The notes below the pieces were generated by a model, which worked only from the letters and a program-made list of their open reading frames with translations, ran no database searches and was not told the DNA's origin. Below, one piece after another: positions 53,376 to 62,323 of a stretch of DNA of 64,000 nt; position 1 is the stretch's first letter; each line of letters begins with the position of its first letter. The position numbers were made by a program, and so were the translations under genes. Source of the DNA: JASLQO01 sp002327525 (GTDB lineage Bacteria; Pseudomonadota; Gammaproteobacteria; Pseudomonadales; Azotimanducaceae); contig JASLQO010000031.1 of NCBI GenBank assembly GCA_030744435.1, positions 114,123 to 178,122 on the forward strand, read 5' to 3'.

Positions 53376-53391
53376 GTCCTTAGGGGGGGCG

Positions 53392-55815
53392 ATGCTCGAG
53401 CCATACACCGTATTGGATTTCACCGACGAACGCGGCGAGATAGGTCCCATGATACTGGGCGATCTCGGCGCGGACGTGATCCGTGTAGAGCCGCCAGAAG
53501 GCTCTGCGTCCAGGGCTTGCGCACCATTGATGTCCGACTCAGGCGAGGCTCTCGACAGCCTTTCGTTTCTGGCTTTCAACCGCAACAAACGCTCCCTCGT
53601 GCTGAACCCGGAATCCGCGGACGACCAAATCGTCCTCGAAGAGCTGATTCGCCGCTGTAACTTCCTTTTCGAATCAGCCCCCACCGGCATCCTCGCTGCA
53701 TATGGCGTCGACTTCGATCGAGCACGTGCACTGAACCCGCGCATCGTCCACGTGCGTATCTCGCCCTTCGGTAAAGACGGACCTCACGCCGATTATCTTG
53801 GCAACGATCTGGTGCTCGCTGCCATGGGTGGACCGGTTGCGCTGCAGGGGCCCGTAGATCGCGCTCCGGTCCGTTTGAGCGTGCCTCAGGTGTGGCGGCA
53901 TGCGGGTGCCGAGGCCGCGGCGGGTGCGATGGCCGCGCATCATAAGATGCTGCGCTCCGGTACTGCGCAATTCGTCGATCTGTCCGCCCAGAGGGTCATG
54001 ACCTGGACCATGCTGAACGCCATGGATGCGTACGCGATACAGGGTTTTGATTTCCAGCGCGGCGGTGGGTTCAACACCGGCACGACGCAGTTCGACATCG
54101 TCCATCCCACCACCGACGGCCATATCCTGGCGGTGCCCTTCTCCGAGGTGATTCTCGGCTGCCTGCCCTGGATGATAGAAGAGGGCATCGCTGACGCATC
54201 TTTGCGTGATATCGATTGGGCGGCCTACGACGAGAACATCCGCGATCCCGACGCCAAACCCCTGAACATCTACCAGGGTGCGGATCTTTGTCGCGCGTTG
54301 TTTGCACGCCACACCAAGCAGGAACTGTTCGAGTTCGGCCTGAACAACGGCATTACTCTCGCGCCTGCGAACACGCTGGCAGAGCTGCTGGCACTGGAAC
54401 ACCTGCAAGCAAGGCAATACTGGTACCCCCTCGAACTGCCGAACGGCGACACGGTGCGAAGTCCGGGGCTGTGGGTCAAACCCAGCGCCTCGCCACTGTC
54501 CATACGACGAAACGCGCCATCGCTCGGTGAACACGACCAGACGATACGCGCCGAACTGAAGAAGCCGGCCTCACCCATCGCCTACCCGGCACCCGACACT
54601 CCCGAAACGCTGCCTTTTGAAGGCATCATCGTCACCGATTTCTCCTGGGTCGGTGTGGGTCCCATATCGACCAAATACCTGGCGGATCATGGCGCCACCG
54701 TGTTTCGCGTGGAATCCGAGAATCGCCCCGACGTACTGCGTGGAAACGGCCCTTTCAAGGACATGGAACCGGGGCTCGACCGGTCTCAGTTCTTCGGCGA
54801 TTTCAACACCTCCAAACAGAGCCTTACCCTGGACATGAAGCACCCGGAGGCAATCGAAGTCGCGCGAGCGCTAGTGACACGCTCGGATGCGATGATCGAG
54901 AGTTTTGCACCCGGCGCCATCAAGCGGATGGGCCTCGACTACGACGAGGTGCACAAACTCAATCCGCGACTGATCATGGTCAGCACCTGCCTCATGGGTC
55001 AGACCGGTCCCGCCGCTCAACTAGCCGGTTACGGTTATCATGCCGGTGCCATTGCAGGGTTCTACGAGGTGACCGGCTGGCCGGACCTCGCGCCGAGCAG
55101 CCCATGGGTGGCTTACACCGACACCATAGCACCCCGCTTCGTATCGACGCTGCTGGCGGCCGCGCTCGATCGCAGGCGGCGCACCGGCGAAGGTTGCCAC
55201 CTCGACGTGGCACAGATCGAAACTGCTCTGCACTTTCTCGGTCCCGAACTACTCGACCTGCAAACCAGCGGCAACGCCGCAACCCGCATCGGCAATCGTT
55301 CCGCCGTTCATGCCCCGCAGGGTTGCTACGTCTGCACCGGTGACGACAACTGGTGCGCGATCGCTATTGATAGCGATGCGCAATGGCTCGGGTTGTGCCG
55401 CGCGATGGGACGCGACGATCTGGCAAACGACCCGGCCCTGGCCCACCATGCGGGACGCCTCGATGCGCACGATGCCATCGATGAGGCCATCACACATTGG
55501 ACGCGCACGCGTGATCGCGTCGCGGTGATGCACACCCTGCAGGCGGCCGGTGTCCCTACGGGAGTCGTGCAACGCAGCAGTGATCTCCTGTGCGACCCAC
55601 AATACGAACACCGCCACTTCTACCGCTACTTCGATCATCCTGTCATGGGTCATATCCCCTACGCGGGTCATCAGTACTGCATCGGAGGATATGCAAACGG
55701 GCCGCGCGGTCCGGCTCCAACGCTCGGACAACACAGCCTCGAGATACTGAGCGGATTCCTCGGCTTCAGCGACGAGGCCATCGCGGAGGCCTACGCGAGA
55801 GGGGCTATCTTCTAA
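53392..55815 (+). CDS. Double-domain CaiB/BaiF-type CoA transferase
   Basis: This 807-residue protein is two family III CoA-transferase units fused in one chain. Domain 1 (about 1-390) opens with YTVLDFTDERGEIGPMILGD and has LGADVIRVEPPEGSASRAC and NRNKRSLVLN. Domain 2 (about 405-805) opens with FEGIIVTDFSWVGVGPISTK and has HGATVFRVESENRPDVLRG and MGQTGPAAQLAGYGYHAGAI. Two units would let one polypeptide form the interlocked dimer that family III enzymes normally make from two chains. The ATG at 53392 follows AGGGGGGGC. A frameshifted relative lies at 44750. CoA donor and acceptor are unknown. Confidence 0.85.
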   Translation: MLEPYTVLDFTDERGEIGPMILGDLGADVIRVEPPEGSASRACAPLMSDSGEALDSLSFLAFNRNKRSLVLNPESADDQIVLEELIRRCNFLFESAPTGILAAYGVDFDRARALNPRIVHVRISPFGKDGPHADYLGNDLVLAAMGGPVALQGPVDRAPVRLSVPQVWRHAGAEAAAGAMAAHHKMLRSGTAQFVDLSAQRVMTWTMLNAMDAYAIQGFDFQRGGGFNTGTTQFDIVHPTTDGHILAVPFSEVILGCLPWMIEEGIADASLRDIDWAAYDENIRDPDAKPLNIYQGADLCRALFARHTKQELFEFGLNNGITLAPANTLAELLALEHLQARQYWYPLELPNGDTVRSPGLWVKPSASPLSIRRNAPSLGEHDQTIRAELKKPASPIAYPAPDTPETLPFEGIIVTDFSWVGVGPISTKYLADHGATVFRVESENRPDVLRGNGPFKDMEPGLDRSQFFGDFNTSKQSLTLDMKHPEAIEVARALVTRSDAMIESFAPGAIKRMGLDYDEVHKLNPRLIMVSTCLMGQTGPAAQLAGYGYHAGAIAGFYEVTGWPDLAPSSPWVAYTDTIAPRFVSTLLAAALDRRRRTGEGCHLDVAQIETALHFLGPELLDLQTSGNAATRIGNRSAVHAPQGCYVCTGDDNWCAIAIDSDAQWLGLCRAMGRDDLANDPALAHHAGRLDAHDAIDEAITHWTRTRDRVAVMHTLQAAGVPTGVVQRSSDLLCDPQYEHRHFYRYFDHPVMGHIPYAGHQYCIGGYANGPRGPAPTLGQHSLEILSGFLGFSDEAIAEAYARGAIF

Positions 55816-55945
55816 TCATATAAACTGCTTTAAGTAAAATTTATAACTATTTGTTATTTAACGATATTAAACTGATTCCCGTTTACAGTCGATCATCCAT
55901 TTCAACGGCAACGCACATATCACTGGTTTGACTGTATTCCGATGC

Positions 55946-56011
55946 ATGAACAAGAATAATTCGACCACCACTGCGGCAGGCCAACCTTGGAAGATGAACA
56001 AAACGCTGTGA
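55946..56011 (+). other. Possible 21-codon leader ORF overlapping the citrate synthase start
   Basis: ATG 55946 opens a short frame (MNKNNSTTTAAGQPWKMNKT, then Leu and TGA) whose stop overlaps the in-frame GTG 56008 of citrate synthase as GTGA. It could couple or control translation of citrate synthase. It lies at the end of a 171-nt AT-rich intergenic region (55816-55986) that likely holds the operon promoter. No other gene is seen there. Confidence 0.3.
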
Positions 56012-57144
56012 CAGACCCACCGCGTGTACACCGCGGCTTGAAGGGCGTCTACTTCGAGCGCTCAGACACCACCTTCATCGACGGCCGCGCCGGCGAGTTG
56101 CGCTACCGCGGCTACTCTATCCACGATCTGGCAGCTCACTCGACCTTCGAGGAAACCACCTACCTGCTGTTGCACGGTGAACTCCCCACACGCGAACAAC
56201 TCACCACGTTCGACGAGGCGCTGAAGGCGGGCAGAACCCTGCCCGCGGAGATCTACGACATCATCGAGATCGTCAAGGACGCCCATCCGATGGAAGTGCT
56301 GAGAACGGCCGTCTCGGCGCTCGGCACTTTCGAGGCGAACCTCTCCGATGACTCTACCGAAGCGATTCTCGACAAGGGCACCAGGCTGACCTCTCAGGTT
56401 CCCATCATCGTAACCGCGCACCATCGCATGCGTCAGGGCTTCGAACCCATCGCGCCGAATTCCGATCTCGGTCACGCGGCCAACTTCCTCTACATGGTGA
56501 AAGACGAGATACCCAGCTCGGATGCCGCACGGCTCATGGATCTCGACATGGTGCTGCACGCCGAGCACGGTTCCAACGCCTCATCTTTCACGGCACGCGT
56601 GGTCGCCGGCACGGACGCCAACCTGCACGCTGCTGTTACCGCCGCCATCGCCGCGCTCTCTGGTCCCGCTCACGGTGGGGCAGCCGAAAACGTCATGCAC
56701 ATGGCGAGAGAAGTGGGAGAGGTTGCCAATGTAAAGCGCTACATCAGGAACAAGCGCAAGAACCGCGAACCCATCATGGGATTCGGTCACAGGGTATACC
56801 GGGCAGAAGATCCGCGAGCACGGCACCTTCGCGCGGGCGTGGAGCGGCTCTCGCAGGGAATGGGCGAGCCGCACTGGAATGAGATTCTGCAGGCGCTGGT
56901 CGAAGCGATGAAACCCTATGCGCGCCACGGTGTGAACGTGAATGTCGACTTCTACTCCGGCGTGATCTACCACCTGCACGGGCTCCCCGAGGATCTCTTC
57001 GTACCGATCTTCGCCATGGGCCGTGTGCCGGGCTGGACATTGCACGTACACCAGCAGCTGTTGAACAACATCCTGATCCGGCCGCTTCTTCTCTACGACG
57101 GCCCCGAGCAGCGCGACTACATCTCCATCGACAAGCGGGAATGA
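55987..57144 (+). CDS. Citrate synthase (or 2-methylcitrate synthase)
   Basis: This is a 385-residue (TTG start) or 378-residue (GTG 56008) enzyme joining acetyl-CoA (or propionyl-CoA) to oxaloacetate. RGLKGVYFERSDTTFIDGRA and YRGYSIHDLAAHSTFEETTY are typical of the short bacterial/archaeal type. The catalytic residues are His in VLHAEHGSNASSFTARVVA near 193, His in NREPIMGFGHRVYRAEDPR near 270, and Asp in VNVNVDFYSGVIYHLHGL near 323. The stop overlaps the phosphotransacetylase ATG, so the two are an operon. This suggests the enzyme draws acetyl-CoA made by the neighbouring sulfoacetaldehyde route. Substrate choice between citrate and methylcitrate is open. Confidence 0.9.
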   Translation: MEDEQNAVTDPPRVHRGLKGVYFERSDTTFIDGRAGELRYRGYSIHDLAAHSTFEETTYLLLHGELPTREQLTTFDEALKAGRTLPAEIYDIIEIVKDAHPMEVLRTAVSALGTFEANLSDDSTEAILDKGTRLTSQVPIIVTAHHRMRQGFEPIAPNSDLGHAANFLYMVKDEIPSSDAARLMDLDMVLHAEHGSNASSFTARVVAGTDANLHAAVTAAIAALSGPAHGGAAENVMHMAREVGEVANVKRYIRNKRKNREPIMGFGHRVYRAEDPRARHLRAGVERLSQGMGEPHWNEILQALVEAMKPYARHGVNVNVDFYSGVIYHLHGLPEDLFVPIFAMGRVPGWTLHVHQQLLNNILIRPLLLYDGPEQRDYISIDKRE

Positions 57145-58115
57145 CGGATTTCATACGGGCCTGCACCAAACGCCTCAGGGAGCGGCACTCGAGCATCGTT
57201 TTTCCAGAGGGAAGCGATGACCGGATACTGCGGGCGGCACGGCGCCTGTCTGACGAGATCGGCGTCTACGCTACTCTGTTGGGTGACGTTTCCGAGATCG
57301 TCCGGCTGGCACGGCAGGCCGACATCCCGACCGACACTCTGCAACTAACGGATCCCACGCAGAGCGACGATGTCGGCCGCTACGCAGAGCTTTATACAGC
57401 AAGGCGTCCACGAACCAGCCCACGTCTTGCATCCCGGATCGTACGCAAACCACTCAACCACGCTGCCATGATGGTGGAGTCCGGCGACGTTGATCTGATG
57501 GTCGCGGGGGCCTCGCATCCGACCCGGCGTGTCATCGAGGCCGCCGGCCTGTGCATCGGATTGTCAGAAGGCGTGAGTACGCCGTCGGGCTTCTTCGTCA
57601 TGGTGTTTGCAGACCGGCCGCCGCTCGTGTTCGCCGATTGCGCCGTGAACGTGGATCCGGACGCCGGTGAGCTCGCAAGCATCGCCATAAGCTCGGCCGA
57701 CAGCGCCGAACGCCTGTTCGGCGAGCCTCCGAAGGTGGCCCTCCTCTCCTTTTCGACGAAGGGTAGCGCCAGCCATCCACGAGTCGACAAGATCGTACAG
57801 GCGCTGACGATTGCCCGGGAGCGGGCGCCCGATCTCCTCATCGATGGCGAAATGCAGGCAGACAGCGCGCTGGTTCCCGGTATCGCCGCGGCTAAGGGTG
57901 GAGCCTCGGGACCCGTGGTGGGTGATGCCAATGTCCTGGTGTTTCCGGACCTCGATGCCGCGAATATCGCTTACAAGCTGGTGAGTCACCTCGCTCGTGC
58001 CCAGGCCGTCGGACCGCTGCTGCAGGGCTTTGCTCGGCCGGTCGCCGATCTTTCGCGGGGAGCCAGCGTCGAGGAAATCGTCAACACCTGTATCGTCGCA
58101 TTGGCGATGCGATGA
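57141..58115 (+). CDS. pta: Phosphate acetyltransferase (PTA/PTB family)
   Basis: This 324-residue enzyme of the PTA_PTB family interconverts acetyl-phosphate and acetyl-CoA. It shows SSIVFPEGSDDRILRAARRL, VDLMVAGASHPTRRVIEAAG near 115, LLSFSTKGSASHPRVDKIV near 200 and VLVFPDLDAANIAYKLVSHL near 270, all standard. It lacks the long N-terminal extension of E. coli Pta. Its ATG overlaps the citrate synthase stop (ATGA). With the convergent xsc it forms a route from sulfoacetaldehyde through acetyl phosphate to acetyl-CoA. Confidence 0.93.
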   Translation: MTDFIRACTKRLRERHSSIVFPEGSDDRILRAARRLSDEIGVYATLLGDVSEIVRLARQADIPTDTLQLTDPTQSDDVGRYAELYTARRPRTSPRLASRIVRKPLNHAAMMVESGDVDLMVAGASHPTRRVIEAAGLCIGLSEGVSTPSGFFVMVFADRPPLVFADCAVNVDPDAGELASIAISSADSAERLFGEPPKVALLSFSTKGSASHPRVDKIVQALTIARERAPDLLIDGEMQADSALVPGIAAAKGGASGPVVGDANVLVFPDLDAANIAYKLVSHLARAQAVGPLLQGFARPVADLSRGASVEEIVNTCIVALAMR

Positions 58116-58149
58116 ATCCCTCGATCCTGCCGTTTGACGTTCCGGGATT

Positions 58150-59922
58150 TCAGCCCTGTGGCCGCATGTCTGCGGGGTCGATGCCAGCTACCCGCACCGG
58201 CGCCTTCATGGCATCGCGACGGAAGGGCTCACCGAGTTCCTGATTGAGCACCACCTCGATGAAGGTAGTTACGCCGTTCGCCTGAGCCTGGCACCCGTCC
58301 CGAATCGCATCCCTGAGTTCAGCCGGTGTTTTAACAACAACACCTTTCACGCCACAGGCTTCGGCAACGCCAGCGTAGCTGACTTCACGATTGAGTTCGG
58401 TGCCGACGAAGTTATCGTCATACCACAGTATCGTGTTGCGTTTCTCCGCCCCCCACTGGTAGTTGCGAAAAACCACCATGGTGATGCCTGGCCAGTCGTC
58501 ACGGCCACAGGAACCCATCTCGTTCATCGAGATGCCAAAGGCGCCATCCCCGGAAAATCCCACCACGGGTACATCGGGGCATCCGATCTTCGCACCGAGA
58601 ATGGACGGGAAGCCGTAACCACAGGGTCCGAACAGACCCGGTGCGAGAAACTTCCGGCCTTGCTCGAAGGTCGGATAGGCATTGCCGATGGCGCAATTAT
58701 TGCCAATATCGCTCGAGATGATCGCATCCACCGGCAGGCCCGACTGAATTGCCCGCCAGGCCTGGCGGGCCGACATCAGGTCCGCATCCCGGGTTCGCGC
58801 ATCGGCATTCCAGGTGGTACCCGGATCGTCATCCTCGTGATCCATCCCGGCAAGGGTCTGCCGCCAGCCCGACTTGGCCTCGTGGATCTCGAGCTTGCGC
58901 TGTTCGCGCCCTGTATCGCCAGCATCTGGAGACAGCTGTTTGAGTATCTGTTTCGCGACCTGCCCGGCATCCCCGCAGATCCCAACCGTCACCGGTTTGG
59001 TCAGCCCGATTCGGTCTGCGTTGATATCCACCTGGATGATGCTCGCCTCGCCTGGCCAATAGTCTATGCCGTACCCGGGCAACGTGGAAAACGGATTGAG
59101 CCGCGTACCTAGCGCCAGCACCACGTCGGCTCTCGCGATCAACTCCATGGCCGCTTTGGAACCGTTGTATCCGAGTGGCCCGCACGCCAGCGGATGGCTG
59201 CCCGGGAAGCTGTCGTTGTGCTGATAGCCACTGCATACCGGTGCATCCAACCGCTCGGCGAGCACCTGACATGCAGGGATGGCTTCACCAATCACCACCC
59301 CGGCACCGGACAGTATGACGGGGAACTTCGCACCCGAGAGCAACGCCGCTGCGCTGGCAACCGCCTCGGCACCGCCCGCGGAACGCTCGAACTGCACGAT
59401 CTGCGGAAGTTCGACGTCGATGACCTGGGTCCAGAAATCGCGAGGCACGTTGATCTGGGCTGGCGCCGAACCCCTCACCGCCTTAGTGATCACTCGGTTC
59501 AGCACTTCGGCCATGCGTGACGGATCGCGCACTTCCTCCTGATAACAGACCATGTCTTTGAACACGGCCATCTGCTCCACTTCCTGAAACCCACCCTGTC
59601 CCATTGTCTTGTTGGCAGCTTGCGGGGTGACCAGCAGCATGGGCGTGTGATTCCAATACGCGGTCTTTATGGGGGTAATGAAGTTGGTGATACCCGGGCC
59701 GTTCTGGGCGATCACCATGGCGATCTTGCCGGTGCTCCGTGTATACCCATCGCAGATGAAACCGCCGTTGGATTCGTGCGCGACGTCCCAGAACTTGATA
59801 CCGGCCTGGGGAAAGAGATCGGATATCGGCATGAAAGCCGATCCGATGATGCCGAATCCGTGCTCGATGCCGTGCATCTGCAGAACCTTTACAAAGGCTT
59901 CTTCCGTCGTCATCTGGGTCAT
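58150..59922 (-). CDS. xsc: Sulfoacetaldehyde acetyltransferase
   Basis: This 590-residue ThDP enzyme would convert sulfoacetaldehyde and phosphate to acetyl phosphate and sulfite. The start MTTEEAFVKVLQMHGIEHGF, FWDVAHESNGGFICDGYTRS (with the ThDP-activating Glu) and YWNHTPMLLVTPQAANKTMG match Xsc rather than acetolactate synthase. The ThDP-binding motif is GFSGDGAFGISMNEMGSCGR near 460, then RNYQWGAEKRN. Length matches the family (~585-600). It is divergent from the aminotransferase gene and convergent with pta. Sulfite export or oxidation genes are not in the window. Confidence 0.9.
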   Translation of the reverse strand: MTQMTTEEAFVKVLQMHGIEHGFGIIGSAFMPISDLFPQAGIKFWDVAHESNGGFICDGYTRSTGKIAMVIAQNGPGITNFITPIKTAYWNHTPMLLVTPQAANKTMGQGGFQEVEQMAVFKDMVCYQEEVRDPSRMAEVLNRVITKAVRGSAPAQINVPRDFWTQVIDVELPQIVQFERSAGGAEAVASAAALLSGAKFPVILSGAGVVIGEAIPACQVLAERLDAPVCSGYQHNDSFPGSHPLACGPLGYNGSKAAMELIARADVVLALGTRLNPFSTLPGYGIDYWPGEASIIQVDINADRIGLTKPVTVGICGDAGQVAKQILKQLSPDAGDTGREQRKLEIHEAKSGWRQTLAGMDHEDDDPGTTWNADARTRDADLMSARQAWRAIQSGLPVDAIISSDIGNNCAIGNAYPTFEQGRKFLAPGLFGPCGYGFPSILGAKIGCPDVPVVGFSGDGAFGISMNEMGSCGRDDWPGITMVVFRNYQWGAEKRNTILWYDDNFVGTELNREVSYAGVAEACGVKGVVVKTPAELRDAIRDGCQAQANGVTTFIEVVLNQELGEPFRRDAMKAPVRVAGIDPADMRPQG

Positions 59923-60069
59923 TATGAGTGTTCCCCTTCATCCTTCTTGCAGCGAACGGCTACTGTAGCAGCGCCACCACTTACCGCATAATGCACGCGC
60001 CCGCGATCGGGCTGGGATTCTTCGAACGACACCACCAGGACATAATGCCTGCTGAAGACGGAAAGACGT

Positions 60070-61380
60070 ATGCAATTTACCGCCAATAGCCTGGAACACC
60101 ACTGGATGCCGTTCACGGCGAACCGTGCATTCAAGAAGGAACCCCGCATCATCGTCGGTGGTGAGGGCGTGTACTTCACCGACCATCATGGCAATCGCGT
60201 CATCGACGGGTCGTCGGCCCTGTTCTGCAGCCCGCTCGGCCATGGCCGCAAGGAGATCGCCGAGGCCGTCTACAATCAGCTTCTGCAGAACGACTACGCC
60301 TCACCCTTCGGCAGCGCCACCCCCGGCACCTTCGAACTCGCACAGAAGGTGGTTCAGATCGCTCCCGAGGGTATGAGCCATGTGTTCTTCGTCAACTCGG
60401 GCTCCGAGAGTATCGATACCGCGCTGAAAATCGTGATGGCATTTCATCGCGCCAACGGTCAGGCGCAGCGCACGCGTTTCGTCTCCCGCGAGCGTGCTTA
60501 CCACGGCGTTAACATCGGAGGCCTGAGCCTCAGTGGCATCGTCAAGAACCGGGAAACCTTCAGCGGTGTCATTCCGAACGTGGTGTGCATGCGCCACACC
60601 TGGGATGCAGAGCAGGTGTTCACACGCGGCCAGCCCGAGGGTGGCAGAGAACTGGCTGAGGATCTGCAACGGTTCTGCGAGACATACGGCGGCACCACTA
60701 TCGCAGCGGTATTCATCGAGCCCATCGCGGGATCCACCGGCGTGCTGGTCCCGCCGATCGGCTATCTGGAGCGCATTCGCGAGATCTGCGACGAACACGG
60801 CATTCTGCTGGTGTTTGACGAGGTGATCACGGGATTTGGCCGCACCGGCTCCGCCTTCGCATCTCAGACTTTTGCTGTGAAGCCGGATCTGATGACCATG
60901 GCCAAAGCCATCACCAACGGTGCACAACCCATGGGCGCGGTGGCCGTTGTCGAAGAGGTCTATCAGGCCATCACCGAGGCCGCGCCGGAAAACACGATCG
61001 AGTTCTTCCACGGCTATACGTTCTCGGGTCACCCGGCTGCCTGTGCTGCCGCCATCGCCGTTCAGGACATTTATCGGCGCGAGCGATCGTTCGATCAGGC
61101 CGCGGATCTGTCCGAGTACTTCCTCGACGGACTGTTCGATCTCGAGGATCTTGATGCTGTTCGCGATATTCGCGGATTCGGGCTCCTTGGCGCGGTGGAA
61201 CTCGAAGCCACCGGAGCACCGGGTACGCGTGGAGGTGCAGCCCAGATCGATCTCTTCACGCGGGGGATGCACGTGAAGTTCACCGGTGACACGGGAATCG
61301 TGGCGCCGCCATTTATCTCCCAGAGGAGCCACATCGACGAGATGATGGGGATCCTTCGAGCCATGCTGGAGGCAATCTAG
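60070..61380 (+). CDS. Omega-amino acid (taurine/beta-alanine):pyruvate aminotransferase
   Basis: This 436-residue class III PLP aminotransferase shows LEHHWMPFTANRAFKKEPRI, typical of omega-amino acid:pyruvate transaminases, then FFVNSGSESIDTALKIVMAF. The PLP-Asp is in LLVFDEVITGFGRTGSAFAS near 260 and the PLP-Lys in MTMAKAITNGAQPMGAVAV near 280-300 (K in AKAITNG). The C-terminus, GIVAPPFISQRSHIDEMMG, fits the class. With xsc 147 nt away on the opposite strand, taurine to sulfoacetaldehyde (Tpa reaction) is the likely role. Beta-alanine or hypotaurine are alternatives that sequence cannot exclude. Confidence 0.85.
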   Translation: MQFTANSLEHHWMPFTANRAFKKEPRIIVGGEGVYFTDHHGNRVIDGSSALFCSPLGHGRKEIAEAVYNQLLQNDYASPFGSATPGTFELAQKVVQIAPEGMSHVFFVNSGSESIDTALKIVMAFHRANGQAQRTRFVSRERAYHGVNIGGLSLSGIVKNRETFSGVIPNVVCMRHTWDAEQVFTRGQPEGGRELAEDLQRFCETYGGTTIAAVFIEPIAGSTGVLVPPIGYLERIREICDEHGILLVFDEVITGFGRTGSAFASQTFAVKPDLMTMAKAITNGAQPMGAVAVVEEVYQAITEAAPENTIEFFHGYTFSGHPAACAAAIAVQDIYRRERSFDQAADLSEYFLDGLFDLEDLDAVRDIRGFGLLGAVELEATGAPGTRGGAAQIDLFTRGMHVKFTGDTGIVAPPFISQRSHIDEMMGILRAMLEAI

Positions 61381-61385
61381 GACGA

Positions 61386-61405
61386 GCTCAGGAATCGGCC
61401 TGAGC
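61386..61405 (+). terminator. Hairpin after the aminotransferase gene
   Basis: GCTCAGG-AATCGG-CCTGAGC is a perfect 7-bp stem with a 6-nt loop, 5 nt after the stop codon. It is well placed as a terminator, although only CCATTCCC and no T-run follows. Confidence 0.4.
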
Positions 61406-61453
61406 CCATTCCCGCGTAGAACACCCGCGAAAATCACCGCCGGGATACAGGCA

Positions 61454-61706
61454 ATGAGTGAACCCCTTTTGGCACCTTCAGATGTCCCCGCAGTGCTACG
61501 CTTACCACCGATTGAGTTTGCCACCCCCCGGAGCCTGGCGGACGTTCTCCCCACGCTCGGCGACGACAGCGTGCGCGTGATCGCAGCAGGCCGAGGACAT
61601 GCTGCTCTCCGGCTGCAGCATCGACAAGCTCATGACGCAAACAGATGCGCTAGAGGGTCTGAACGCATTCCTGGAGAAACGTGCGCCCGTCTGGCGCGAT
61701 GCGTAG
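61454..61706 (+). pseudogene. Chimeric remnant: CoxM/FAD-domain start joined to enoyl-CoA hydratase end
   Basis: ATG 61454 begins LRLPPIEFATPRSLADVLPT, then LGDDSVRVIAAG. This is the start of molybdopterin dehydrogenase FAD-binding (CoxM-like) subunits. After about 45 codons the reading passes to another frame with AEDMLLSGCSIDKLMTQTDA and LEGLNAFLEKRAPVWRDA, a clear enoyl-CoA hydratase C-terminus (EGLxAFLEKRxPxW). Two unrelated genes have been joined by loss of everything between. Confidence 0.65.
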
Positions 61707-61717
61707 CACCAGAGAAT

Positions 61718-62212
61718 TCAGTCTATCTGCAGCGGCAGAGCCGTTTCGAACTTGATCTGTCTCAGCGCGAAGTTCGAGTGCACCTGAGAGACCCCTGGTG
61801 CCGAGAAGATGACGTTCTCCAGAAACCTGTCGTATGCGGAGACGCTGGGTATGACTACCCGCAACAGAATATCCGCTTCACCGGTCGTGAAAAAGCACTC
61901 CACGACCTCCGGATGAGCCAGCATCAGATCCGCAAATTCCGTGCTCAAAGCCCTGGAATGCCGGGTCAGCGAGACGTGCACGAACACACACTCGCCGACG
62001 CCGATCTTTTTCGGATCGAGAATGGCCGCGTAACGCAGGATCACACCCGCGTCCTCCAGTGCCTTGACCCGGCGCCAGCACGCTGACGGCGATAGGCCCA
62101 CCTGGCTGGCCAGTTCCTGATTGGTCAACCGGGCGTTGGCCTGCAGCGCCACGAGAATGAGCCGCTCATAGCGATCTAGAGCTAGGCTGGCGTCGGCTTC
62201 TGTCTGCGACAT
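61718..62212 (-). CDS. Lrp/AsnC family transcriptional regulator
   Basis: This is a 164-residue regulator. The HTH domain (about 12-60) reads LDRYERLILVALQANARLTN, then QELASQVGLSPSACWRRVKA LEDAG-type. A RAM/AsnC ligand domain follows (ECVFVHVSLTRHSRALSTEF, then EVVECFFTTGEADILLRVVI). Such proteins sense amino acids. The ATG at 62212 lies before a 111-nt divergent region with repeated sites, facing the ammonia-lyase gene. This suggests it controls amino-acid deamination by its neighbour. The frame is open to 62335 but without homology. Confidence 0.9.
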   Translation of the reverse strand: MSQTEADASLALDRYERLILVALQANARLTNQELASQVGLSPSACWRRVKALEDAGVILRYAAILDPKKIGVGECVFVHVSLTRHSRALSTEFADLMLAHPEVVECFFTTGEADILLRVVIPSVSAYDRFLENVIFSAPGVSQVHSNFALRQIKFETALPLQID

Positions 62213-62233
62213 CTGAAATATCCTTTCATGTTT

Positions 62234-62266
62234 GCGCACAAATAGTATCAGGCAGCGCAAAATAGT
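62234..62266. promoter_or_regulatory. Direct repeats in the lrp/ammonia-lyase divergent promoter
   Basis: GCGCACAAATAGT (62234-62246) and GCGCAAAATAGT (62255-62266) begin exactly 21 bp apart, about two helical turns. A further palindrome, TGTGCGCACA, lies at 62325-62334 across the lyase start. Same-face repeats next to an Lrp/AsnC gene fit an oligomeric Lrp operator. Confidence 0.5.
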
Positions 62267-62323
62267 CGATATGTTCGAAAGAAAAGGAAACCTATTCCAC
62301 CTGATTGGGAATATGCTATTCAT

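Noticed and set aside
59959..59969. GCTAC-T-GTAGC inverted repeat between xsc and the aminotransferase gene as an operator
   Set aside because: Single short palindrome with no repeat copy and no adjacent regulator; too weak to annotate.
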